NCBI RefSeq assembly: GCF_002414005.1 | Contig: NZ_DHYG01000032.1 | Span: 24,379 to 88,378, forward strand | Origin: Psychrobacter sp. UBA5136 | Lineage (GTDB): Bacteria; Pseudomonadota; Gammaproteobacteria; Pseudomonadales; Moraxellaceae | Reading direction: 5' to 3' | DNA length: 64,000 bases | Translations under genes and position numbers: made by a program | In this document: positions 18,840 through 27,370 of the stretch, in pieces | Numbering within the stretch: the first letter of the stretch is position 1 | Layout: each line of letters opens with the position of its first letter | The notes under the pieces: model-generated | Databases searched by the model: none | The model's input: only the letters and a program-made list of their open reading frames with translations | What the model was told of the DNA's origin: nothing

Positions 18840-19089
18840 GCTGACGCCGATAACAACAACGTTAGGTGCTTCATTTTGCAGTAAAAAATATGTCGATTGA
18901 GAGCAAAAGCATACTGAGCAATAGGATAAATGAAGTAACAGCCACGGCCTTTATAAGTACTGTTTTATTTAGAACCACTGTTTTATTTAACGTTATTCAC
19001 AATCATGACTTGTCAATTATGAATGACAGCGACCGTAAACGGCGCAACCATAACCAGAGCAGAAATCAACATCAATAGGGATAATAGAC

Positions 19090-20433
19090 ATGACGACAAC
19101 CAATGGAATGGTCGAGTCTGCAAACAATACGGAATATGTGTATGTTGCAGCGGGGGATATTAATGGCTTACTTCGGGGTAAGCGCATTCCCTTCAATCAG
19201 ATGGAAAAAGCAGAAAATGGCGCAATACGGCTGCCTTTATCGATTTTAGGCGTTGATATCTGGGGTGCTGATGTCATCGAATCCTCTCAGTGCAATGGCG
19301 ATATAGATGCGATCGCCCGTCCTACTGGTCGCGCCGCTTATCCACTCCTCAATACCAGTGCGCCCTCATCGCTACTGCCCGTTTGGCTTTATACCGAAGA
19401 CAACGAGCCTTATTACGGTGATGCTCGCCACGTCTTAAACTACGTCAGCAAAAAATTTAAAGCGCTGGGATTGACGCCAGTCATGGCTACTGAGCTAGAA
19501 TTTTATTTGGTGGACTATACAGAAGGCGAGACACCAAGACCGCCTATCCGTCCCAAAAATGGCTTAAGGCTAAACAAAACGTCCATCCTCAGTATCAATG
19601 ATTTATTACAATTTGATGAATTCCTAGACGAAGTCTACGAGCACTGTAGAAAACTCGATATCCCCGTTGATGCCGCTTTGGCTGAAAACGGCTGTGGTCA
19701 GTTTGAGATCAATCTATTGCATGTCGATGACCCTTTAAAGGCTGCTGACGATGCCATTTTATTTAAGCAAGTGGTCAAATCTGTCGCCGCACGGCGCAAG
19801 CTGACGGCCACTTTTATGGCAAAACCCTTCGGTTTGCAATCAGGTAATGGCTTTCATGTCCACTGCAGCTTACTGGATAAAGACGGCAACAATATCTTTG
19901 ACGATGGCACGGATGAAGGCTCTGACATGTTGCGTCATGCGGTCGCTGGATTATTAAAAACCATGTCAGATTGTACTTTATTATTTGCGCCGCACGTCAA
20001 CTCTTATCGCCGCTTTACGCCTGGTACGCTAGCACCAAACAATGTGTCATGGGGGTATGAAAACCGCACCGCCGCTGTACGCATCCCTGGCGGCGACTCG
20101 CAAGCTCGCCGTATCGAGCACCGTGTATCTGGTGCGGACGCCAATCCTTATCTGGTTTGTAGCGCTGTATTAGCAGGCATGCTTTATGGCATCGAAAACA
20201 AGCTTGAAGTCCCAGAGCCGGTAAATAGCATCACTTATAACGAAGCTGAGCTTAAAACTTTGCCATTAGACTGGCTGTCCGCTATCCGCAAATTTGAAAG
20301 TAGCGATGTCATTGATGCCTTATTTCCACGCGAGATGATAGAGCTGTTGATTGCCGTCAAAAAACAAGAAGCCAAGCGCTTTGCTCAGCAAGTGACCAAT
20401 CTTGAATACCTCACCTATTTACAGGATGTTTGA
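19090..20433 (+). CDS. puuA: Gamma-glutamylputrescine synthetase (glutamine synthetase family)
   Basis: An ATP-dependent ligase joining glutamate to putrescine (or a related diamine) as the first step of the gamma-glutamylated pathway. It is 447 residues with glutamine-synthetase motifs: ATELEFYLVD (metal ligand Glu), ENGCGQFEIN, GNGFHVHCSL, NSYRRFTPGTLAPNN and RIEHRVSGADANPYL. The family runs 440-475 residues. GS-like enzymes differ in substrate; assignment to polyamine use rests on the flanking puuB, puuD, puuR-like and agu genes. An AGGG lies upstream. The stop is one base away from the puuB ATG, so the two are translationally linked. Confidence 0.9.
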   Translation: MTTTNGMVESANNTEYVYVAAGDINGLLRGKRIPFNQMEKAENGAIRLPLSILGVDIWGADVIESSQCNGDIDAIARPTGRAAYPLLNTSAPSSLLPVWLYTEDNEPYYGDARHVLNYVSKKFKALGLTPVMATELEFYLVDYTEGETPRPPIRPKNGLRLNKTSILSINDLLQFDEFLDEVYEHCRKLDIPVDAALAENGCGQFEINLLHVDDPLKAADDAILFKQVVKSVAARRKLTATFMAKPFGLQSGNGFHVHCSLLDKDGNNIFDDGTDEGSDMLRHAVAGLLKTMSDCTLLFAPHVNSYRRFTPGTLAPNNVSWGYENRTAAVRIPGGDSQARRIEHRVSGADANPYLVCSAVLAGMLYGIENKLEVPEPVNSITYNEAELKTLPLDWLSAIRKFESSDVIDALFPREMIELLIAVKKQEAKRFAQQVTNLEYLTYLQDV

Positions 20434-20434
20434 T

Positions 20435-21799
20435 ATGCCAAATAGCAACTTAAATAGCAATGCAGCAACGAGTCAAAACCTATCCTCGAATAACACGCGC
20501 AATATTCCGCATTATTCAGATGAGGGCCAATACCCTGACAGCTATTACGCGGCCAGTCGCAACCCGAAACCAGACAGACCGATGCTCACAAACGACATTC
20601 AAGCAGAAATCTGCGTGGTTGGCGGCGGCTATAGTGGCCTATCAACGGCGCTGCACCTTATCGAAACCGATCACGAAGTCGTCGTTCTCGAAGGCGCGCA
20701 AATTGGCTGGGGTGCGTCAGGACGTAACGGCGGGCAGATCGTCAACGGTCTAAATGCCAGCCTACAAAAAATTAAAAAGTCTTATGGTCAAGAAAATGCA
20801 GACTTTGTCGGTCAGCTCGTGACCCGCGGTGGCAAAATCATTCGACGTTTTGTCGCTGATTATAATATTGATTGCGACCTTAAAGAGAAGAATATCTTCG
20901 CTGCTTTAAATAACGGTCAATTAAAAGATTTACAAGAAACGCACGCCCTCTGGGAAAGCCATGGTATGCATGATCGCGAAATGCTCGATAAAAATGGCAT
21001 TCAAGAACATATCAAAACAGAGGCTTATGTCGGCGGTGTTATTGATCATTCAGGTGGTCACATTCATCCGCTAAATCTAGCCCTTGGCGAAGCCGCTGCG
21101 ATCGAAAAATCTGGCGGGACGATTTATGAAAACACCTTGGTGGTTGATATTGAATATGCGGATGACGCTATCAAAGTCATCACTGAGTTTGGCACTGTCA
21201 CTTGTAAGCAAGCAGTACTGTGCGGCAATGCGTATCTCAATAAAGTCATACCCAAGCTGACGGATCGTATTATGCCCGTCTCGACGCAGATTATCGCCAC
21301 CGAACCCTTAGGTGATTTAGCAGACCAGCTTCTCCCAACCGATGTTTGTGTCGAGGATGTACGCTATATTCTTGATTATTATCGCCTGTCAGCGGATAAA
21401 CGCATGTTATTTGGCGGCGGTACTGTCTATGGAGGTCAAGACCCAGCGGATATCACCGCCAAAATCAGACCAAATATGAATAAGATTTTCCCCGAGCTGC
21501 GTGATGTCAAAATTGACTACGCGTGGAGCGGCAACTTTGCCCTGTCCTTTTCACGGGTACCACAAATGGGCAAATTACATGAGCGGGTGTTTTTTGCTCA
21601 TGGTTATAGCGGCCATGGGGTAACAGGCTCGCATTTGTTTGGCCAGATACTGGCTGATGCCATCAATGGTAAAACCAGAGAGTTTGACACCTTTGCCAAG
21701 ATACCTTGGATTCCTTTCCCCGGTGGCCGAGCGCTACGCGTGCCTTATTCGGTGATGGGCTCATGGTGGTACGCACTAAAAGATACGACTGGTATGTAA
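20435..21799 (+). CDS. puuB: Gamma-glutamylputrescine oxidase (FAD, DAO family)
   Basis: A flavoprotein that oxidises gamma-glutamylputrescine to gamma-glutamyl-gamma-aminobutyraldehyde with release of ammonia and H2O2. The start at 20435 (MPNSNLNS) directly follows the puuA stop in TGATATG; the frame stays open upstream but overlaps puuA. The product is 454 residues. The FAD-binding GGGYSGLSTALHLIE sits near residue 54, with the WGASGRNGGQIVNG segment after it. The C-terminal HGYSGHGVTGSHLFGQ is typical of D-amino-acid-oxidase-type enzymes. E. coli PuuB is 426 residues; the first 40 residues here are Asn/Ser-rich extra sequence. Confidence 0.9.
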   Translation: MPNSNLNSNAATSQNLSSNNTRNIPHYSDEGQYPDSYYAASRNPKPDRPMLTNDIQAEICVVGGGYSGLSTALHLIETDHEVVVLEGAQIGWGASGRNGGQIVNGLNASLQKIKKSYGQENADFVGQLVTRGGKIIRRFVADYNIDCDLKEKNIFAALNNGQLKDLQETHALWESHGMHDREMLDKNGIQEHIKTEAYVGGVIDHSGGHIHPLNLALGEAAAIEKSGGTIYENTLVVDIEYADDAIKVITEFGTVTCKQAVLCGNAYLNKVIPKLTDRIMPVSTQIIATEPLGDLADQLLPTDVCVEDVRYILDYYRLSADKRMLFGGGTVYGGQDPADITAKIRPNMNKIFPELRDVKIDYAWSGNFALSFSRVPQMGKLHERVFFAHGYSGHGVTGSHLFGQILADAINGKTREFDTFAKIPWIPFPGGRALRVPYSVMGSWWYALKDTTGM

Positions 21800-22022
21800 A
21801 TACGTCAAAGCCTGTAAATAATGAATGTTGATTAACCTGTTTTCAGTCAGTACAACGTTTTTTATTGTAAGGCTATCGTGGCATTAAGCTGTCATAACAA
21901 TGGATTGTTGTGATGGCGCGCGGTAGAAAGTTGATTCGCTACTGCCTATCGAGACTGTCTATCGAGCATTAACCAAAAATAGAGTTTGTTCTAAAAAATG
22001 AGGTTTTACAGGGAGCGTAAAG

Positions 22023-23516
22023 ATGAACATGAAACTCAGCGAAGCTGTCGAGGGGCAGTTTCATAATAAGCGAGTATTTTTAACGGTATTAGCAGGGATT
22101 GCTATATATTTCGTTTTTGCTTGGCTATCGACCATCCGTGCACCAAACGAATCTTGGGGTGCTTTATCTCTATTACCAACATTATTGGTATTGGTAACCG
22201 CCATTGTTTCTAGGCGGCCATTTGAATCTATGATTGCAGGCTGTGTGGCTGGCCTCGTGATGCTCAATCCGTTTGATTTGGTGTCCCCCTTTGCTGACAA
22301 CATATCTCTCGTACTCGGTAATGAGACCATTGTTTGGGTCGTACTAGTTTGTGGCCTGATGGGGGGACTTATTCAGCTGCTCGAGATTAGTGGTTGTCTC
22401 GATGGCTTTAGTGAATGGCTACAAAAAATCATCAAATCACGTCGTCAGTCACTACTAGCGACGGCCGGATTAGGCATCGTGGTTTTTATTGATGACTACT
22501 TAAACTGTCTCGCTGTGTCCACATCTGTGAAGAAATTGACTGACTTTTATGGGGTGTCGAGAGAGAAACTTGCCTACATCGTCGATTCAACGGCGGCGCC
22601 GATGTGCGTTATTGTACCCATTTCTACTTGGGCGGTCTATTTCGCTGGTCTATTAGAAGAAAATGGCGTAGCAAAAGATGGGGGCGGTATGGCACTTTAT
22701 ATGAGTGCGATTCCTTTTATGGCTTATGCTTGGTTTGCACTTATTATTGTCTTTTTGGTGGCCTATGGGATTTTGGGCGACTGGGGCCCGATGAAAAAAG
22801 CAGAAAAACGAGCCAGAAGCGGAAACCCTGTCCCTGAAGCCTTTGTAGATGAGCAATTGGTCTCAAACGTCAAAGCCAAACGTAAGCTGTCGTTTAAAGC
22901 CAATATCATGAACTTTGCTTTTCCGATGATTTTACTGATTGTCTCAACCATTTACTTTGAAATTGATTTATTACGCGGTGCATTACTGACTTGTTTTGTC
23001 ACCGTGCTGCTCTATTGGGCGCAAGGAATTTTAAGCTTTGAGACCCAAGTTGAAGCCATTTTTAAAGGCTTTCAAGTGATGCTCTACCCATTATCAACGG
23101 TAGTAGGCGGCTTTTTTCTAAAAGCCATCAACGATGAGCTTGGTATGACCACGTATGTGATTGAGGCTATCACGCCTTATATGACGATTGCCATTTTCCC
23201 TGCTGTTATCTTTGGCGTGATGGCTTTCTTAACCTTTGCCACCTCGTCAAGTTGGGGTTTATACATCCTTGCGATGCCAATTGTCTTCCCCATATCGTTA
23301 GCGCTTGGCGTGAGCACGCCACTGATGATTGGGGCGCTATTGTCAGCCTCTTCATTTGGTAGTCATGCCTGCTTCTTTAGTGATTCATCGCTATTGGCAT
23401 CACAAGGTGCTGGCTGCTCCCCGATGCAACATGCCTTTAGTCAGTTCCCCTATGCCATGCTCGGCGCGGTTTTATCCGTCGTGACGTTCTTAGGCTTGGG
23501 TTATATGATGGCATAA
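22023..23516 (+). CDS. NhaC-family transporter, possible polyamine transporter
   Basis: A 497-residue polytopic inner-membrane protein with about 11 hydrophobic segments and the Na+/H+ antiporter NhaC-like domain (IVVFIDDYLNCLAVSTSVKK near 155-175 with paired acidic residues). The last third has FATSSSWGLYILAMPIVFPI and FGSHACFFSDSSLLAS. NhaC-type folds include ion antiporters and amine or amino-acid carriers. It lies between puuB and aguB, and the cluster has no puuP or potABCD gene, so uptake of agmatine or putrescine is a reasonable inference. The gap to puuB is 223 bases. Confidence 0.78.
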   Translation: MNMKLSEAVEGQFHNKRVFLTVLAGIAIYFVFAWLSTIRAPNESWGALSLLPTLLVLVTAIVSRRPFESMIAGCVAGLVMLNPFDLVSPFADNISLVLGNETIVWVVLVCGLMGGLIQLLEISGCLDGFSEWLQKIIKSRRQSLLATAGLGIVVFIDDYLNCLAVSTSVKKLTDFYGVSREKLAYIVDSTAAPMCVIVPISTWAVYFAGLLEENGVAKDGGGMALYMSAIPFMAYAWFALIIVFLVAYGILGDWGPMKKAEKRARSGNPVPEAFVDEQLVSNVKAKRKLSFKANIMNFAFPMILLIVSTIYFEIDLLRGALLTCFVTVLLYWAQGILSFETQVEAIFKGFQVMLYPLSTVVGGFFLKAINDELGMTTYVIEAITPYMTIAIFPAVIFGVMAFLTFATSSSWGLYILAMPIVFPISLALGVSTPLMIGALLSASSFGSHACFFSDSSLLASQGAGCSPMQHAFSQFPYAMLGAVLSVVTFLGLGYMMA

Positions 23517-23657
23517 CCATAACTACTACCATAAGTATAAGGACATACGCGGAGCAATAATATATGGATAAATGCGCCATCGACCATTATTTATTAGCAG
23601 CTATCCACAATTCACGCTCTGAGATGACCTTCTTTATCAATAATTAAAAGGACTTAA

Positions 23658-24527
23658 ATGATGAGAACTGTCAGCGTCGCTGCAACCCAAATGGCTTGCG
23701 GCTGGGATAAACAACAAAACATTGTTACCGCGACCGCTTTAGTAACCAAAGCTGCAAAAGCGGGTGCCAATATTGTCTTGCTACAAGAGCTGTTTGAGAC
23801 GCCTTATTTTTGCCAAGTACATGACTTTGATTATTTTAAGCTTGCAACTTCAGTCGCCGATAACGCCGCTATCACTCACTTCAAACATTTGGCCAAAGAA
23901 TTAGATGTCGTATTGCCCATCAGCTTTTATGAACAGTCAGGTAATACATTTTTTAATAGTGTCACCATCATCGATGCCGATGGCGAGATACTCGGCACGT
24001 ATCGTAAAACCCACATACCAGATGGCATTCCTTATGCCGAAAAGTTCTATTTTACTCCTGGCGATACAGGTTTTAAGGTCTGGGATACTAAGTATGCCAA
24101 GATAGGTGTTGGTATCTGCTGGGATCAGTGGTTTCCTGAGTGCGCGCGCAGTATGGCGCTGATGGGTGCAGAGCTCTTGTTTTACCCGACAGCGATTGGT
24201 GATGAGCCGACACTGGATATCGACTCAAAAGGGCATTGGCAGCGCTGTATGCAGGGTCATGCTGCGGCCAATTTAATGCCCGTGGTGGCCTCAAACCGTA
24301 TCGGCACAGAGACCATCAGCCAAAATGACCATGACAGTACCATGCAATTTTACGGTAGCTCATTTATCACCGATGGGCGCGGCGAGATTATCCAAGAAGC
24401 CTCAAAGGATAACCAAGAGGTCATCACGGCTACTTTTGACTTAGATAAACTGGCAATCGAGCGCCGCCAGTGGGGCGTCTTTCGTGACCGCCGCCCGACA
24501 ATGTATGGCACCTTGCTCACGCATTGA
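23658..24527 (+). CDS. aguB: N-carbamoylputrescine amidase
   Basis: A nitrilase-superfamily amidohydrolase converting N-carbamoylputrescine to putrescine, CO2 and ammonia. It has 289 residues (Pseudomonas AguB is 292). The catalytic triad is Glu44 (LLQELF), Lys117 (TYRKTHIPDG) and Cys154 (GVGICWDQWF). The family signature KTHIPDGIPYAEKFYF and the trailing GVFRDRRPTMYG are present. It precedes aguA, its substrate supplier, in the same operon direction. Confidence 0.94.
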   Translation: MMRTVSVAATQMACGWDKQQNIVTATALVTKAAKAGANIVLLQELFETPYFCQVHDFDYFKLATSVADNAAITHFKHLAKELDVVLPISFYEQSGNTFFNSVTIIDADGEILGTYRKTHIPDGIPYAEKFYFTPGDTGFKVWDTKYAKIGVGICWDQWFPECARSMALMGAELLFYPTAIGDEPTLDIDSKGHWQRCMQGHAAANLMPVVASNRIGTETISQNDHDSTMQFYGSSFITDGRGEIIQEASKDNQEVITATFDLDKLAIERRQWGVFRDRRPTMYGTLLTH

Positions 24528-24540
24528 TAATGTTTATGGG

Positions 24541-24622
24541 CTTAAGCGCTTTATCTTAAAAACTGTTTATGCTTAAGATTTTGCCTTAAACCTTTGCTTT
24601 AAGATCTTGACTTAAAATAAGG
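24541..24622. repeat. Degenerate CTTAA(A/G) repeats before aguA
   Basis: Six copies of CTTAAA/G or CTTTAAGA start at about 24541, 24555, 24572, 24585, 24597 and 24611, spaced 12-17 bases. They fill the aguB-aguA intergenic space right up to the aguA ribosome binding region. Confidence 0.55.
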
Positions 24623-24630
24623 TACTTTAT

Positions 24631-25746
24631 ATGTCATTATTAATGAACCAATTAATCACCGGCTCAACGCCGCAGCAGGATGGCTTTTATATGCCAGCAG
24701 AGTTTGCGCCGCTACAAAAAATCTGGATAATCTGGCCGTATAGGGCCGATAACTGGCGGCAAAACGCCGCGCCTGCCAAAGCAGCTTATGCGTCAGTTGC
24801 ACAAGCCATTAGCAACTTTTGCGAAGTAGGTGTCTTGGTCAATCCTACTGATTATCAATCCTGCCGCGATAGCTTGCCCGCAAATATTGACGTCATCGCC
24901 ATGCCCAGCAATGACGCGTGGGCGCGAGATATCGTGCCGACGTTTTTGCTCAATGATAAAGGTGAGCTGCGCGCTTGCGATTGGACCTTTAATGCTTGGG
25001 GCGGTGACTATGATGGTCTGTACTCACCTTGGGATGACGATGACAAACTGGCTGCGCGTCTGTGCGAGTATCTAGATATCCAGCGCTATCGTACTGAGGG
25101 ATTTGTGATGGAGGGCGGCGCGTTTCATGTCGATGGTGAAGGCACGGTCTTGACAACTCGTATGTGTTTGCTGAGCCCGGGACGCAATCCGCAGCTCAGT
25201 GAGCGCCAAATCGAAGACCAGCTAAAAGCGTATCTGAATGTACAAAAAGTATTGTGGCTCGATGATGGCATCGACCCTGATGAAACCAATGGTCATATCG
25301 ATGATATTGCATGCTTTGCCTGCCCCGGTGAGGTGGTTTGTCTATACACCGACGACCCTGAGCATCCGTTTTATGAGGCGACACAAAAGGCTTACAAGCA
25401 GCTATCAGCAATGACTGATGCTAAAGGCAGACGCTTAACCGTACACAAGCTTTGCTGTACCGAAGAGCCTGTTACCTTGCCCAACGATTATGAGATTGAG
25501 CAATCTGACGCTGCTAAAGCGCGTCATACTGGTGATAACTGTATTGCCTCCTATGCTAATTTTTTGATTTGTAATGATGCCATTATCGTGCCACAGTATG
25601 ACGATATAAATGATAGCCTCGCCATTGCCCAGCTTGAAAAAATCTTTCCGCAGCATCAGGTAGTAGGCGTACGCACCAAAGAGATTGTCTTTGGTGGCGG
25701 CAATATTCACTGTATTACCCAGCAGCAACCCAAATGCTTTGCTTAA
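24631..25746 (+). CDS. aguA: Agmatine deiminase
   Basis: Hydrolyses agmatine to N-carbamoylputrescine and ammonia. It is a 371-residue member of the peptidylarginine-deiminase-fold (guanidino-modifying) family. The nucleophile is Cys361 in GGGNIHCITQ, with the catalytic His in NGHIDDIACF and acidic residues in MPSNDAWARD. The length matches Pseudomonas AguA (368). It is followed by aguB chemistry and then the puu pathway, so the operon can take agmatine to GABA. Confidence 0.95.
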   Translation: MSLLMNQLITGSTPQQDGFYMPAEFAPLQKIWIIWPYRADNWRQNAAPAKAAYASVAQAISNFCEVGVLVNPTDYQSCRDSLPANIDVIAMPSNDAWARDIVPTFLLNDKGELRACDWTFNAWGGDYDGLYSPWDDDDKLAARLCEYLDIQRYRTEGFVMEGGAFHVDGEGTVLTTRMCLLSPGRNPQLSERQIEDQLKAYLNVQKVLWLDDGIDPDETNGHIDDIACFACPGEVVCLYTDDPEHPFYEATQKAYKQLSAMTDAKGRRLTVHKLCCTEEPVTLPNDYEIEQSDAAKARHTGDNCIASYANFLICNDAIIVPQYDDINDSLAIAQLEKIFPQHQVVGVRTKEIVFGGGNIHCITQQQPKCFA

Positions 25747-25768
25747 ACAGATAAGCTTAAGCAGATAG
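25741..25768. repeat. 14-bp tandem repeat at the aguA stop codon
   Basis: Two near-identical 14-base units (25741-25754 and 25755-25768; two differences) begin with the last codons of aguA, GCTTAA. The stop codon is duplicated downstream. Confidence 0.6.
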
Positions 25769-25813
25769 ACATAAAAAACCTAAATGGATTTTAACGCTAA
25801 CTAAGGAATATGT

Positions 25814-27187
25814 ATGAGCGATTATCAAGTGAACAACCCAGCTACGGGCGAAGTAGAAGCCACCTACCCGACCGCCACTGAGCAAGATATCCAGCATGCT
25901 ATTGAACAAGCACACAGCGCTTATCAAGACTGGCGTCAGGTATCACTAAAAGAGCGCGGCGCGCTACTACACAAAATCGCCGATATTTATCTTGAGCGCC
26001 AAGATGCGCTCGCGCGCGTTGTCGCAACAGAAATGGGCAAGCCTGTGGCGCAAGCAAAAGGCGAGATTGGCTTGGTGGCCGATATTTATCGCTACTATGC
26101 CGATAATGCTGAGCAGCTACTTACCCCCAACACCATCGATGTTGATAGCGGCACTGCTTCTGTAGAAAAGCGCCCTGTTGGAGCGTTACTTGGCATCATG
26201 CCGTGGAACTACCCGCATTATCAAGTCGCGCGCTTTGCCGCACCAAACCTGATGGCGGGCAACACCATTATCCTAAAGCATGCGCCGCAGTGCCCAAAAA
26301 CCGCCGAAGCCATCGTTGATATTTTAAAAGAGGCGGGCTTACCAGATGGCGTCTATAACAATGTATTTGCCACTAACGAGCAAGCAGCAACCATCATCGA
26401 GGACAGCCGCGTACAAGGCGTCTCGCTGACAGGCTCTGAGCGCGCAGGACAAGCGGTTGCCAAAATAGCAGGCGCCGCCCTTAAAAAGGTGGTGTTGGAA
26501 TTAGGCGGCTCAGATGCATTTATCGTCGCAGCTGATGCTGATATCGAACAAGCTGTGCAAGGAGCAATCGAAGGCCGTTTTGGCAATACAGGACAAGCAT
26601 GCAATGCTGCCAAGCGCTTAATCGTCGTCGAGCCAGTCTTTGACAAATTCGTTGAAGGCTTTACCAAGGCCGTTCGTAACATGACATTGGCAGATCCGCT
26701 TGAAGAAGAGACTTTTATTGGTCCGCTGTCGTCAAAAGCAGCCGCTGATAATTTACAAGCGCAGCTCGACAGTGCAATTCAAGCCGGTGCCACGGTACTG
26801 GTCGAGGGCGGATTACTCAAAGACAAGCCGGGAGCTTGGTTTGCGCCTGCTGTACTGACCGATGTCGATGAGTCAATGGATGTTTATCGCGAGGAGTTAT
26901 TTGGCCCTGTGGCCGTCGTCTATAAAGCACGTGATATCGAACATGCCATCCAGATTGCCAATGATGTGCCATTTGGCCTTGGTGCGTCTATTCAGACGCA
27001 AGATGCTGCCTTGGCCGCTGATATCGCTGATAAGCTAGACGTTGGTATGGTGACGATCAACGCCCCTTCTGGCAGCGAAGCAACCACGCCATTTGGCGGG
27101 GTTAAGCGCTCAGGGTTTGGCCGCGAGCTTGGCACGCTGGGTATTACCGAGTTTTTAAACTATAAGCTGATTCGTGATAAGTCTTAG
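25814..27187 (+). CDS. NAD(P)-dependent aldehyde dehydrogenase (Sad/YneI-like)
   Basis: A 457-residue aldehyde dehydrogenase. The catalytic Cys lies in GNTGQACNAAKR and the general-base Glu in VLELGGSDAFIV. The MPWNYPHYQVARF segment and overall length resemble the NAD-linked succinate-semialdehyde dehydrogenase Sad (YneI) of E. coli. In this operon the step with no other candidate is oxidation of gamma-glutamyl-gamma-aminobutyraldehyde, normally done by PuuC (about 495 residues), so it may fill that role or act on succinate semialdehyde. A strong terminator closes the operon. Confidence 0.85.
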   Translation: MSDYQVNNPATGEVEATYPTATEQDIQHAIEQAHSAYQDWRQVSLKERGALLHKIADIYLERQDALARVVATEMGKPVAQAKGEIGLVADIYRYYADNAEQLLTPNTIDVDSGTASVEKRPVGALLGIMPWNYPHYQVARFAAPNLMAGNTIILKHAPQCPKTAEAIVDILKEAGLPDGVYNNVFATNEQAATIIEDSRVQGVSLTGSERAGQAVAKIAGAALKKVVLELGGSDAFIVAADADIEQAVQGAIEGRFGNTGQACNAAKRLIVVEPVFDKFVEGFTKAVRNMTLADPLEEETFIGPLSSKAAADNLQAQLDSAIQAGATVLVEGGLLKDKPGAWFAPAVLTDVDESMDVYREELFGPVAVVYKARDIEHAIQIANDVPFGLGASIQTQDAALAADIADKLDVGMVTINAPSGSEATTPFGGVKRSGFGRELGTLGITEFLNYKLIRDKS

Positions 27188-27203
27188 CAAATGATAAGTC
27201 TTA
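27176..27203. repeat. 11-bp direct repeat over the stop codon, 17 bp offset
   Basis: GATAAGTCTTA occurs at 27176-27186, where it spells the last codons and stop of the aldehyde dehydrogenase, and again at 27193-27203 downstream. Confidence 0.6.
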
Positions 27204-27248
27204 ACGTCTTTTTATTCTTACACCAGACACAATAAAAGCACTTTGTAC

Positions 27249-27282
27249 AAAAAGCCTAACATCAGGTGTTAGGCTTTTTTTT
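27249..27282. terminator. Strong bidirectional terminator between the agu/puu and gab units
   Basis: A perfect 13-bp stem (27249-27261 with 27267-27279), a five-base loop and T-runs on either strand. It separates two convergent operons. Confidence 0.88.
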
Positions 27283-27370
27283 ACGTCATCCGAACGCCAA
27301 TCCCTTTAACGTTATCAGCGCTCAGATGCTAATACTCACACATTACTGCTCACTTACTAGCGCTTAAATA

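Noticed and set aside
18866..19078. 70-codon plus-strand frame in the puuA leader
   Set aside because: No recognisable domain or ribosome binding site; it lies in the probable untranslated leader of puuA.
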